A stretch of 64,000 nucleotides of DNA, taken from NCBI GenBank assembly GCA_026168455.1, contig CM047426.1, positions 84,037,986-84,101,985 of the forward strand. The letters are read 5' to 3'. Below, in pieces: positions 1-17,500 of the stretch. The notes below the pieces were generated by a model. That model had not been told where the DNA came from and did not search any database. It was given only the letters and a program-made list of their open reading frames with translations. This DNA is from Theocolax elegans. Taxonomy: Eukaryota > Arthropoda > Insecta > Hymenoptera > Cerocephalidae. Within the stretch, counting starts at the first letter, position 1. Every line of letters begins with the position of its first letter. The position numbers and the translations under genes were made by a program.

Positions 1-3917
<3,917 letters not shown>

Positions 3918-5408
3918 TTTCTCTTAAATATAATAACGTTTACGCGTAATGTAACTATATATGTACACGTTTAATGGATAAGTTAAAATTAAACAGTCAT
4001 GTTTGTTGCTTTTTCGTAATAAGGTTTAGAAATGAGCTTTCATATATGTATTTATTTATACGCGTGTGTAAGAACGAGTTTGATAATATTTACAAAGTCA
4101 TTATCGTCGGAGCTTAGATTTATAAGGAAAGTCTTACAATTATATACACATTGCGCTACTGCCTTAATTAATTAGTGTTCATTATTTTTCCGTATTTACT
4201 TTTAATTAAACAATGTCAATTTTTGCTCATCATTTTTTAGGTTTTTTTTTGTTTCTTCAATTTTATAGATATATATGTTTTTATGTATTTTATATGAGTA
4301 AAAAAATATTGTTTATTCGATTTTTAACGGTTTACTTTATCAAGTTCACTTATAAATTAAATAATAAATCTTCAAGGTTGCAGCACTGTAGTTTCGATTT
4401 AACACTATACCCCACAACAAAGAGAAAGATAAATATATTTGTGTATTTACAGGAGTATAAAAACAATTGTCATTTTTGCGATCAATAATCAATAAATCGT
4501 ACTACATCACTATTTATTTTAATATAAACTAAATTAATATATCTTAACTAACAACTGTGATTTTCACAGTAAAATTCGAATATAATTTCAAGTAGAATAA
4601 ACGACCGATCTACGGTGATTTAACAGTATCGCATTTTATATTATTATTGAAAATAATAACGAAGGGATTATTTTAATTAGTTGGTGAGAAAAATTAACGT
4701 GGGCACACGTACGTGTACAGATACCCCGGAACGCGAGATTAGGAAAATGTACGTCGGCTCACGCAGAGCCATAATGCGGCACTGGCACTGTGCTAACGAA
4801 AATTTGCTCGTGAGATTCTTTGAATCAACATCTATGCTAGACACACATACACAAGCACGCACATGTGTATATATACATATCAGAATTTACGACTCACCTG
4901 CGTATAGACGTATGTATTATTCGTACGTGTGTACCCAAGTGTGCGTAGTAGTATATATAACAGTGACAAGATTTTGGTGGGGGGACACGTCAAACTCTTT
5001 GTATAGATGTGAGTATATGTATATCAATGTTTTTTCTTAATCTCGAGAAAATTTGTGGTTCGATGATGCGGAAATTAAAAGATGTAGGTTTTTATTACGT
5101 AACGATTATATAAGTTATTCGTCATTTTTTCTGACTTTACCTATAGTTTTATATGATTTAATGTTTAAAAAAATACTAATGCTAATAACAATGCCATTTT
5201 TAAATAATTTAGTTATATCTGTTCTATTACACGTGTAGTTTATCGATGTATATACGGTTATTTACTGCATATTGAATGTACCCAGTGTAAAATCTGCAAA
5301 TCCTCACTGTATATCAATACAATAGGAATGAATACAAATCATCATGTAACGACCCGATTACCGAAAATAGAATACCAATAACAACGAACGGTCGTTATCT
5401 GATTTTAG
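3918..5408. other. Poly(A) polymerase upstream region / presumed FERM-gene intron
   Basis: The poly(A) polymerase promoter and any leader exon should lie here, reading left. A less AT-rich block at about 4680-4990 is a possible promoter area, but no clear core element was identified. No FERM exon was found here in either strand, although the exon at 5409 needs an upstream partner. Confidence 0.4.
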
Positions 5409-5561
5409 GATCACAAGGGCACCGCACTGTACCTCGGCATCAACCATTGCGGAATCCTCACGTTTCAGGGCTCTCGGAAAACGAATCACTTCCGCTGGCC
5501 GGAGGTCCAGAAAATCAACTGCGAGGGTAAAATGTTCATAGTTCATCTGACGATAACCGAG
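5409..5561 (+). CDS. FERM protein exon a (FERM C-lobe)
   Basis: Acceptor TGATTTTAG, then DHKGTALYLGINHCGILTF, QGSRKTNHFRWPEVQKI and GKMFIVHLTITE before donor GTACGT. 51 codons, phase 0 on both sides. GC-richer than its surroundings, as expected for an exon. Confidence 0.9.
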
Positions 5562-8500
5562 GTACGTTCACGTGTATACAACTCAATTCTCTCCTGATAA
5601 ACATCAATTCTACGTATATGAAAAAAAAAATCTAGTCGACAAGATTTGATAATTTACATACGCAAGTATTGCGAATTGAACAACCTGTAAGGAGATTGAG
5701 GCATTTCTGTCCAATGACAGACGAGAAGAAATAATTGAACTACTTACACTTGCGAGTTTCTTAAATTAACTTTTAGCATATGTGCAGTGAGAGAACCTTT
5801 CAATGCAACACTTTTCGTATTAAATTGATATTTTTACTAATTTTATTTTCTATTTTTTTTAAACTTTTCATGTAGTGTAAAAATTATACTTGTTAAGTAA
5901 CTAAAAATATAAATAATAAAAACTACTGAAATGAAGTAGAAATTGCGTGGTGAAAGATTCTCTCAATGTTCTTATAGTAAAGTTTTGTAGTTGGATAGTC
6001 AAATTTTTCGAATTACTTCTACATTTACCATCCACAGTTTTTGAGTCACTAATATTAACTTAGTCTTCCGAATTTATTTGCTTTTTAGATTATATGTATT
6101 AAAAATAGATAGACTATTGCTACAACGTTTATTATTAACCAACGAATACGTAAACAAATCCACAAACACACACACATGCACAAACACTAAATGAAAAATT
6201 AAAGTATCGCTAATTAAACAAGCAATTTTGATTAATTATCATATTCGAGGATTGGATTTTGAAAAGGAATTTTCGACCAAACATTTTCAACAACGGAAAC
6301 CAATGAAATATTTCGTTTGCCCACATACACGCGTGTAACGAAGCTTTCGGCAAAATGTGTATATATGTTCGAGGTATATCGCTATGTACGCGGGAACGAA
6401 AAATCAAATAAAGCTCCCCTATACACGAATTGAATGCGTGTGTATAGAGCATCCACGGCAACGTTTATCGAATTATGAATTTTAATGTCGTTCAACCACA
6501 TACATTTGTTATGTAAACTCGAATTTTCAGCGGAATAACAATAATTTAATATAAACAAAAAATCAATATATACAATGTAGTTAAAAAAACAAGGCGATTT
6601 AAATAGCAGGAGATGTCTAATTTGAATTGTTGTAAAACTACCTTTAAAACAATTGAAATATTAAAATAAATTGTGTAAAGGTTAACGATAATTACAATGT
6701 TTTACAGACATTATTAGTAAAATATTTATCGATGGGCTCGTCGGCGTGTCCAAAGCTATTAGCGTGCTTTCTACGTAGCCGTGCATGTAAAGTACACTGA
6801 TCAACTCAAGCACACTAAGCGATCATCCATTTGCCCTAATAGATAATTGCATTATTGATTAATTTGGTATTTTGTTCGATCGTTTTGGGTTCAACATTTC
6901 AATTTTGCACTGTATTATTGAAACAATATATGTATAACATAATAATATATTTCAGAATAATACAAATTTAACAAATTTTATATCAGTTTATTTCGTGAAA
7001 ATGGTAAAATTAGTTGAATTTAAATTTTATTCGGTACAAAATAATTGAGGTGAAACTGAAAGAAACGTCGTTTTTAAACCATTACTGGGATTGAATTAAT
7101 ATTCTTTTACATTTAAAACTCGGGTTGTAAATATTTTTCTTTGATTAAAAAATTAAAGTGTTAACGCAATTTTTCACTATTTTTTAGCAAATAGAAGAAT
7201 TACTTCTTATAACAACTAATTGAACGAATAGAGCGTAGTAACATCTCCAATCGCCTATCAAAATAAAATTCCGTCCTTTGAAACTAGGTGCCCATATAGT
7301 CTGGTGCTCGTAAAGACCATGCGTTTCCACCAAACATTTCCTCGTCGCTACTGGTACTCTTCCTCCTCGTCATTTTGTAAAAAGAAACTTGGAAGATCTG
7401 CGCTCTTCACGCGGGAAAAACGTGAGAACTTGGGTTACGACATTAAGGAAGGTAAAAAAAGGGACATTTCCCTCGGTATTACAATGTATACACTAGATCT
7501 TACGTGAGAAATACGGTTGCACGTAACCTCCCTATGCAGTACGTTACTTGGATTTCTATGTTTTCGTTCGTATCTCGCTTTTTTTTCCTTTTTTTTTTAC
7601 TTTTCTATCCACGAAGGCCGTGTATTTCATCGTCTCGACGTTACGTACACTATTTATGGTCTTTATATACGTAAGTTCTAGTTCGATATTGGTGAGAAAG
7701 TTGCATCTTTAATTATACGTGTATCGTTGCACAGTATATACGCAATGGACAAGGAATTTTAAAAAGTCATTGCGTGAATGGGCTTGTTAGCATAAACAAG
7801 GTTGGTTTGGCTTAAGTTGATTAAATATTAAGTAGATTAAACTTGCTGCGGTAAGTCTAGTTTACTCAAAGTTTTTTTTTATGAGAATCGCATACACTTT
7901 AACTGAATATATACTTTCTATATATTGAAAATTAGTAAAATTTAATGAAAATTTAAGTATATTCCGATTTTGCTTCTTTTTCTAAAATATTGTACAGCAG
8001 TAAAAATGAGATTTATTTGATATATATATGGTTAACATTTTTAATATTATATTTTTTATAAAGAGCTCTATTATTTTTGAGGATTATCTTTTAAACTCGT
8101 GTGACATCATTTTATTTAGAAAAATAATTGTAAATAAATTACGTGTACATGACAAATAAGACGATATAAAATAAAATCCTTCAAAAAAATGTAACATATT
8201 GTAAAGAAAGTTCATCGCACGTTCAAGAATTAATAGAGTACGCATTCAAAACGGATGTCGCAATTTATTAAAATGACAAAGAAAATAGGTCGACTTACGT
8301 ATAATACATTTATGTCAAAAAATAACCACGAAATGGCCATATGTCATTTCACGTTACTTTATATCTCTAGATTATTTAAAATTTTTATAAAGGAAGCTAT
8401 TTAATTTTATATTGTTTCTGTCATTTTGTCTCGTGTCTTGAATTGATGACACTTTGTACTCGATGTGTCAAAAAAAAATGAAAGTATATCATATCGTCGA

Positions 8501-11500
8501 GTTATTTTGGTAAAAGTAAACTATAACCTTTAAATACTTAATCCTATCAGAGACAGTTTTCATTTGGTACATAATAAATTTTCAACGCGACTAATAAATA
8601 AAGAAAACACGGTAATCTATAGACGTAAATTCACTTGAAAAATATTTTCAAATACGCATGACTTATGGCGTATATATGTGTATAGAGATATCCGCAAGGA
8701 AAATACACGGGAGAGAAAAGAGCGAAGAAGCAGCAACTCGACATCGAGTCCACGCCGATCAGACGCATAAATAAATGATAAAAACGTTGGAGCGAAAAAT
8801 CGAAAAGTCCCTCGGCATTAACCTTCGTTGAAGGCGTACCCTGGAAAGTTACGTGTCGCGCGCAGTCGCGTATATATATGTATACGTAAGAGCATTATGC
8901 AGTAGCAATGCCAGACAACGTTGGCTGGGGGTGGAGGAGGAGGAGGAGGAGGAGGATACGGTTGACGAGGAGGGCGCAAGCGCGATTCGCGACTTTATAA
9001 CTTGCGACTACTCTGGTTGCATGTGTATTGACCTCGTGGAGTATATGCATTTCGGCGCCGTTAACGACACGTGCCTCCCACAGGAGGGCAACTGCACTGG
9101 GAATTTTCGGGACGGATTATAATATGTGGATGACCGAGAAATGTTCAGGTGTCTTTCCTTATATTTTTAGTGCGGTATTTTAATGTTTCTGTTTTAGAAC
9201 ACTATATTTCAGTGAGTAGTGTAATTTTCATTGGAATTATTTTACGATATATACTTAAGTGAATTTTACTCTCTTTGAACAATAATTTTTTTTATTTATG
9301 TTTGCGAACAAGATATGAGTTGTTTGGTTATTAGTGAAAATGACGTTTTTTTTAGATTTACAGTTAAAAAAAAGTAAAGTTTTATAGGAGCATTATATGT
9401 TATTGAAAAGTAATCTGCATAAAACAAGTATATTTTATAATTTCTATTAATAAAATGAGTACATTCCATTAACTCATTGTTTCATTTAACACAATAAAAT
9501 TTTATGTTACTTTTAAAGTAGATTAAACTTACCTGTTTCGTGTAATATAAAATTCAACAATTTCCACGCTCGTATACATAATATAGATTTTACATAAAAA
9601 ATTTTAAATTAAGTAAATGTATGTATATGTTTTCTTAAAAAAGTTTGTTTTTACTTAGTTGTTTGTATAAAGATTTTCTTGGTATGAAATATATACATAT
9701 CAATTTAAAAGGAAACAGGGCGAATTTGTACAAATATATTTAAATAAAAACTTTAAGCATACTTATCAGTATTTATATTATTGTGTCGCTTACTAAATAA
9801 ACATTCAGTCAAGTACAAGAAAATATTCTAAGAAGTTTATTAAATTTAAGCAATTTAAAAAGAATAAGGATTATATAATAAAAATATATAACAAAATAGT
9901 TAATAAAAAAATTAATTGATGAACACCAAAACGACATTAATTATTATAAAAATGTAAATTGTTTTTGATAAAAAAATTAATTATTAAATTAAAACTAACT
10001 TTTTCACGTATTAATAAAAAAAACCATCGGATTTTATCTTCGAAGGGGGTATCTCACCTTTTATCTATCCTTTCAATCTACGTTTAACCACCCATAATCT
10101 CACGTCCTCTCAAGCTTTTAAGTTTCCGTTGATGCATTTGCGCCCTCGTTCACCTATACACACAACCAATACACGCACACACTATCCGCGTTAAGGCACA
10201 CATATATAAGGTTAACATACATATGTATACGTATATATAGAATAGTCGTTAGACTATATAGTTTAACAAGTAAAGTAATCCCATTATTTTCCCCCGCTGC
10301 GCATTCGCTTCTCACTTCAGGACATGAGGACAAAGGTGAGTTGTTTCGATCTATTTTTTTTCTCTCTTGTTACCAGTTTCTTTAGTTGCAAGCCCGAAGC
10401 TTGCGCGCGATGTCGTTTCTAATACTTTATTCATTATTTTTTTCATTTTGGCTTTTGTGCATATTGTATGCGTCGTTTTATATAATTTTATAGTATTTAT
10501 TTATTTATCGTGAGTACCAGTGTTCTTAATTTTAATTTTTTGATAGTAGAGATATTAACTAACTTTAGTTATGTGAAATAACCTTAGTATCAATATTTCT
10601 TGATTTTTCATTATTGTATTGGGTGTGTAAATTTTGTGTCAAATGTATGACTTTCGTTTTGTGGTATAACGTTTGTTAGAATTTTACCGAAGTATATATT
10701 CATGAAACAAATAATTTATAACTACAATGAAAAATATTGTTCAAATTAACTTGCCTTTATTTTACGTAACAAAATTGTATCTCTCAGTTGAAATAATACA
10801 TCGTATTCTGCATTTCAATTAACTAAAAAATTACATACCTGATAATTATTATTCTATTAATTTAATTACGTAACAGTATATAATACTAATGTGAAATATT
10901 TATTTGTCTATACATATGTATATCAAGGTCATTAAATATTAAATTTATATTTCATTATAACATATTTATTAGAAAATATGAATATTGCAATTTTTTAAAA
11001 TATTGCATACTACTGCTAACACGTCGCTAACGTTACTTAAATTTCACTCTCAAAAATACATCAATATTTTTTTAATAAAATTACAATAGTGTCGGAACGA
11101 TTTTTTGCAAGTTTATGTAAAAAGATTAATAATACGAACATACAATATTTGAATATATAAAATTGGTATTGTGAATAAATTAGTTAGAAAAAAGCTACAG
11201 TACAGCGTAGACAAAGATTTTGGAAGTGTGCAAAAATTTTCCAGAAAAAACACACCGTCGGATTTAAGTGTCCTACGGGTTCAAACTGCCGTCACGTTTG
11301 GAGATGCGCGGTCGAGCAAATGCTGTTCTTTACGTAAGTATTTTGTATTTGAGGCAACTTTAAAACGACATATTATTTTTCTTCTTTTTTTGTACCTCTT
11401 TCTTTCTCTCTTTTTACTTTCTCCCTGTCTTTCAGGAACGCTTACTAAATCTCTGCAGTTATAAACACGAGCTTACGTTGAATTCCTTTAAGTTTTCTCC

Positions 11501-14500
11501 TACTTTGTTCCTTTAACCTTGAATTTAGTTTGTTTTTCTAATTTTATACTAAACATATATAGTTGTTATAGTCGCGTAAACTTTTAGATAATAGCGTGTA
11601 AGATATTAGAGGACTGAAATGCCAAAGTTTCTTTTTAACCAGTACCGAAAGTTTTAAAGAAACGTGTCTAATATTTTTAAAATTTTTATATCCAAAACAG
11701 GTGATATATTTTACACACGTTTACAGGCGTATATACGCGATACATTATATCATCATTAATATCGAGTTTTATCGTTATAAGAATATGTAAAAATTTATAT
11801 TCGCTATTGTGTCGTTACTTTATCGGATTATATGCACTTGTACAACGATTACAAAACTGGTCGATCGTAATATAATAAAAAAAGCATTGAGAGTTGTACA
11901 CTAGAATAATAGCGAGAAACCAAAGAAAGTATTTATTCGCATAACATTTTATTTGACGTATCTATCGATACAGTTTCTCCTATATATATGTATTTTACTG
12001 CAAACATTGGAACATCTGTAATTCTTAGTTGAAAGTAAGATAAATTTAAAAATAAAAACTGTAGCTGTTAATCACGGAAGGAAAAAAATTCTGTTACATG
12101 TACACCATATACAAGGTATACACATATTTACAAAGCACAGAGAGATAAAGTACCCGTATTAAGTTATAACAAATAGAGGAGGACGAGATTTAACGAGCCG
12201 CAAAGGTTGAAATGCACGTCCGCAAGCTCGAGGTTCGTTCACCGAGTCTCGTCGCGGAAATTCCCTTTTGCGTTTACACTTACATATATATACATAAATA
12301 TATATATATAACGCAGCGCGAGCGCGTAATTGCAAACACACTCCTGTCGTTCATTAGTCTGTCCAGCCTCCTGCGGGTGTGTTCCATTATATTCGTGTCT
12401 CCGAGTGCGTTTCTCTTCAATACAACATAACCGCGTATTATCGGCGTAACTTGAGCACAGAACCGTTTCGTTAATTAACAGCTTATGCTAAAACTAACTG
12501 GCATTATTCTGCGAAGACTCGAGTGGTTCATACATGTACAATGTGTTTGTTCAAACCAAGATTAAAGGAATTTGATTGGTACAGTTGAGGGTATGAAATG
12601 TTTTTGGTTAACGTACACTATTACGTGAGCAAAGATTTTTCGAAACCGTTGAGAATTTTGAATTATTTGCAATACATAAAATATTAAATTTCAATCGCTT
12701 ATTGTTCTGCTCTGCGATGTATTATAATATTCTCGAAAATAGGAGAATGTTAAACGAACAGTGATTAGTTCTACTAGATTTCATGTAATTATAGGTATTT
12801 TATCTTTTTTATGACACTTTGGCAAAATTAATTGCTAGAATTTTTTACCATAAGTGGTAAGAACCGCTTTTCCAGCGAGCTACGAGAAAATGAATTTTTC
12901 CTTTACTCTACGAAGATGAACGGCGTGGAAAAATTCCTTTCCGCGAGTTCGCTTTTCTCTTCATACGGAGGATTCCAAGCGACTCGTGTAACCGAAAAGG
13001 AGAGGAAATGTGCCTTTTTACGGTACCTCGAAAATAAAAAAATAATCTTTGGCTCACAATTCCAGAATTCTAACTGCGGATGTGTGCCGGATCTGTTTTA
13101 ATCAGAAATTTTTATAGCTAGCTTTTAATTATAAAAATCTAAATATTTATATATTACAACGTTGTAATAAAATCCCACGAAAATATGTTATCGAGGTGCG
13201 CGAAAAATATTATTAAACTTTTTTATTTTCTTCAAATGTTTATAAAATGTGGAAACTATATACAGTAATCATGTTATACATCATATTAAAATTGCACGAC
13301 AACGAAGGTTTAATTAAATTTTAATTGTTATTTAATGAGATGTGTTATGAAAATTATATGTTCGCAACAAAAAGAAAGTTAAATTTTACTTTGAACCTTC
13401 GATTCTAGTGTAGTGCTACAAGGAAATGTTGCAAATTAAAAAAAAACAAAATTACTTTACGCTAACGTTTACTATTAAAAGTTTGTAATGGAAATTATTT
13501 TTCTTTGATGCAGTAAAATTAACAAAGATTTAATTTCCTTTCTATTCTGTGAATGCTTTTAAAAATTGAAACTATATTAATTATTCGTTAATGAACTTGA
13601 TTCCATTTTTTACATTAAAAGCATTTTACTTTAAAAAATTAAATGCTTGAGATAATACGTTTACGTACTACGTATAACTTTATAATTATTTAATTTAAAA
13701 AATGTGGAAAACAAATAGCGGACATTATACGTTTAGAAATTTTAATATTATTAAATTACGTGAATTGAAATGTTGTAAAAAAAGCTTACTGATACATAAT
13801 TACAGAATTTTCGTTAGTAATTATTGGATAGAAGATCGAGCTTTGGGAATATTTAATAATCTCAATCAGTGGTATAACATTGTGAAAAATTAATAAATGA
13901 CGTATGGAGCAAGTGAAAGAGCATTTGAGAGCGTTAAAGAGATTTTTTTAAAAAGTCAACCTATTATTATACTAATAAATCAATAGAAATTCCAGAATTA
14001 ATATTTTTTTAATAATCGAGATAAAATTAATTTATGAATGGAATATATTATATATTTTTAAAACCGCTAATTCTGACATGACGTACCATAAAAATAAAAA
14101 ATTTATTTACCTTGAAATTAGTTCTACTACCTACGGAAAACCTAAGAAACTAAGAATAGTGTATGATATCTCCATATTATTAAAACAAAGATGCAAAATA
14201 GGCAGAAGGATATATTGTGACGATTGCGCATGGGGACATCGGTGCGGATTGTCTGGTGCTTTGGTACTCTCTAGATTTGGCGACCATCCAAACATTGAAG
14301 GGCTAGTGAGGCACGCTTCTCCAATTGTCTACACACGTATATGTGTGAACAGGCATATTCGATGTGTTGTCGGACGAAACGTCACGTTTGACCCTTTCCA
14401 TACTTCTTTTAGTACACTTGTTGAATATTTTCCTATAGGAATTGTACTTCTTTTTCTTGAGGTTGCGCTAGTTGGGGAACTAACGTCGTTTGATCCATTT

Positions 14501-17500
14501 GTTCAATAGATATTTTTCAGGTGTTGCATAGTAAGGTGTACGCTATAAATACACGTGGGATCTTAACAATGGACAATATTTTTATTGCTATATAAATAAA
14601 ACAAATGGTGCATATTTTACAGGGAGTATATTTTCAATGTGATTTTGAAATCAAAAACAGTAAATCACTATAATTTATCTCCGACATCCCGATTTATTAA
14701 TATTTTAGTGACGATTGTATAATCAACTATTTCTCATAGTGTTACAATTGACATGCAGAGCACGTAGAACAAACAAATATTACGATAAACCGTACATTCG
14801 TATACGATCTTACAATTGTTATCGATATATGTACTTGTATAATTATTAAAACGGCGTGTAAATCAAATAAAGTTTGTTTCTTGATTGCACTATACTTTTA
14901 TTTGTAGACTATTAAAATTCGCTTTGAACGGCATCAGGTAACCGCATTAAACTTTATATCTTATTTTACCTTTAACTACCTATACATATATATTCTTTTA
15001 CCAAAATCAAATACTCTTTCCTACTAAAAATTTAAATTTTTATCGCAAAGCCATTCATTTCTAATCCCATGTCTTTCTCACCAATAAAAAAAGCGCCCGA
15101 CTATTAACGTCTGCGCCTTTGCATACGAAAGAAAAATCGATTAAATCGTATTTTTCAAGCGTTCAAAGCTATGAATCCAGCCGATCGTACATAACTCACG
15201 ACAATAACCGAATCGATTGCCAATGAACAATCAGTTTTGTGAGTTACCATCCATAACCTTCCACCTATATACATTATCTAACCAGTCTTTCGCGGCTGCA
15301 GCATATATATATATATATTTTTTTATTTTTTTTCGTTGAACGGCAAATATTTGTCTGGTGAAGGGTAGTGGGCACCGCGTGTGCGAATTACAACGTAACG
15401 CTACTATCGATCGATCTTCATCGAAACTACGTTCTGTACGCATATGTATATTATTCCTTCTTTACGATTGTCAAGCCGAAAATCTGCGTCCTCGAGTTTA
15501 ACGGGATTCGCCAGTTATCTGCAATTGCAACAAAGTACTTTTTTATTTACACGTTGACTTTCAAAGTCTGATGAATTAATTACTCGCGCGCATCTTCGTT
15601 TTTATACGAGGAAAGTACGCAAAATTGAAAATTAGGTGTATCAAAGCACAATATTTAAAGAATTTTTATACGCGTATCGAATAAGAAGCATTAATATTGT
15701 TCCAATGTTTGCATTTGCATAGAAGAGAGGATTTTCAAACATTATGAACGTTATCTATATAACGTTAGTATGTAAGCAGAATTAATTAGCACATCTTAAA
15801 ATGCTTAACAAGCATCATACATTTTTATAAATAAAGGAATCTAAAAAAATGTTTAAATATATATCAGAGTAATTGGTAAAACTTATAAATAAACTTACGT
15901 TGTACAAGTTCCAAATCATCGTTACAAGCGATTAGCATCGACTATAACACTTTTTACATACTATCAATTTTCTTTCTCTATCTTTTTCTCTGTGTGTGCG
16001 TAACTATAATATGTATATATTTTATGCGGTATAGTAAAATAAGAGAGATTAAAAAAGAAATTAAAAAAAGTAAATGAAATAACAGGTTGTCGCGTGCATC
16101 GGACGCGCCGGTAATGAGCGGAGGGTCGATCTTCTCGTGGGGCACTAAGTTCAAATACACCGGACGAACGGAACGCGAAGTTCTGGAGGAGACGGGTCCA
16201 CTACGTAAGGAGGAGCCACCTATCCAGCGGTGCCACTCGACAGGCCTCAGGCGGAAAGCAAGCAGCGTACCTGCGACACCCAGCACACCCAGTCAGGATC
16301 TTGTTGAAATTCGTTAGTACAGAAAACGGCACATTGCTTATCATTCACACCCGTCGAGGTATAAAATATTTAATCGGGAATCCGCGGAGAAATTCAAACA
16401 AAAACCTCGAGACTCATCTTTCACGAATTTTTATTCACTTATATATATAATATATTTATAATATATATATTTATAGTTTCTTTTTTACAACTCATTTTTT
16501 ATTACCTACTTCAATCTTATTTGCTTCTTTACCGTGTGTTATACATATAAATATTTTATGCAGTAGCAGAAATACGTACATCGACTCTTGTTTGCTTACT
16601 CTAGAAACAATTACTGTAGGTAAGGTTACTCATTATTTCAAATATTCATGATTATTCATCGTGGTTTAAGCCGTTCGGTTTATATGCTTACATTATGATA
16701 ATAACTGGTTATAATGTTGGTATTGGATAATATTTAATATTGCTGTTTTCGATTGTGCATTATATATCATTCATTAATTTTCTCGGTTTTTGTCAAATTA
16801 CAAACTGCGATCATTAAGGTCAAGTATACACGCGTTAATAATATAGAAACATACGAAAAGAATAATTCTATTATCGCATATACACATGCGAGTGTCGATG
16901 TACGTATTCATAATTAGCACCAGCTTTTGTGCTACAACAATGATTAAACAATGTTTAGAATAGAACAACACACCACTGGTACAACATTACAGTGTAGCAT
17001 GGCCAGTTTTCCTATAATTCTATTTTGTACCTGTATGTATCATTACATCGCGAATCATCGATATACGCTTCAACTATTTCGGATTCAATATTGAAAAAAC
17101 TTAATCATTTAGACGCTCGGCGATAAAACGATCAACGTTAATTACTAATTAGAAATACCAATAATTTTCAGTTAAATCAACCCGCATCCGTAAAATCGGT
17201 CGATGATTAATCGATATGCTGTATAAGAATACTCCGTATATATTTTAAATAATAAATTAAATTTCAAAGCATCTCGTACCATATAAATCAAAGTATAATT
17301 ACACTAAAACTCTCCCTTCTTACCTTGTTTTACAATACGATAGAAAAAGTCAGTCGCCAGCTCGATCTTCTGCTTCGGATGCGAGCTCTCAATATATAAC
17401 GTCAAAAAAAAGCGAAGGAAAAAGTTACGTAATTGAAATATCATCGAGACGAATTTAATAAAACGGGTCGTGACACGCGTAAATAATTACGAGTCGAAGT

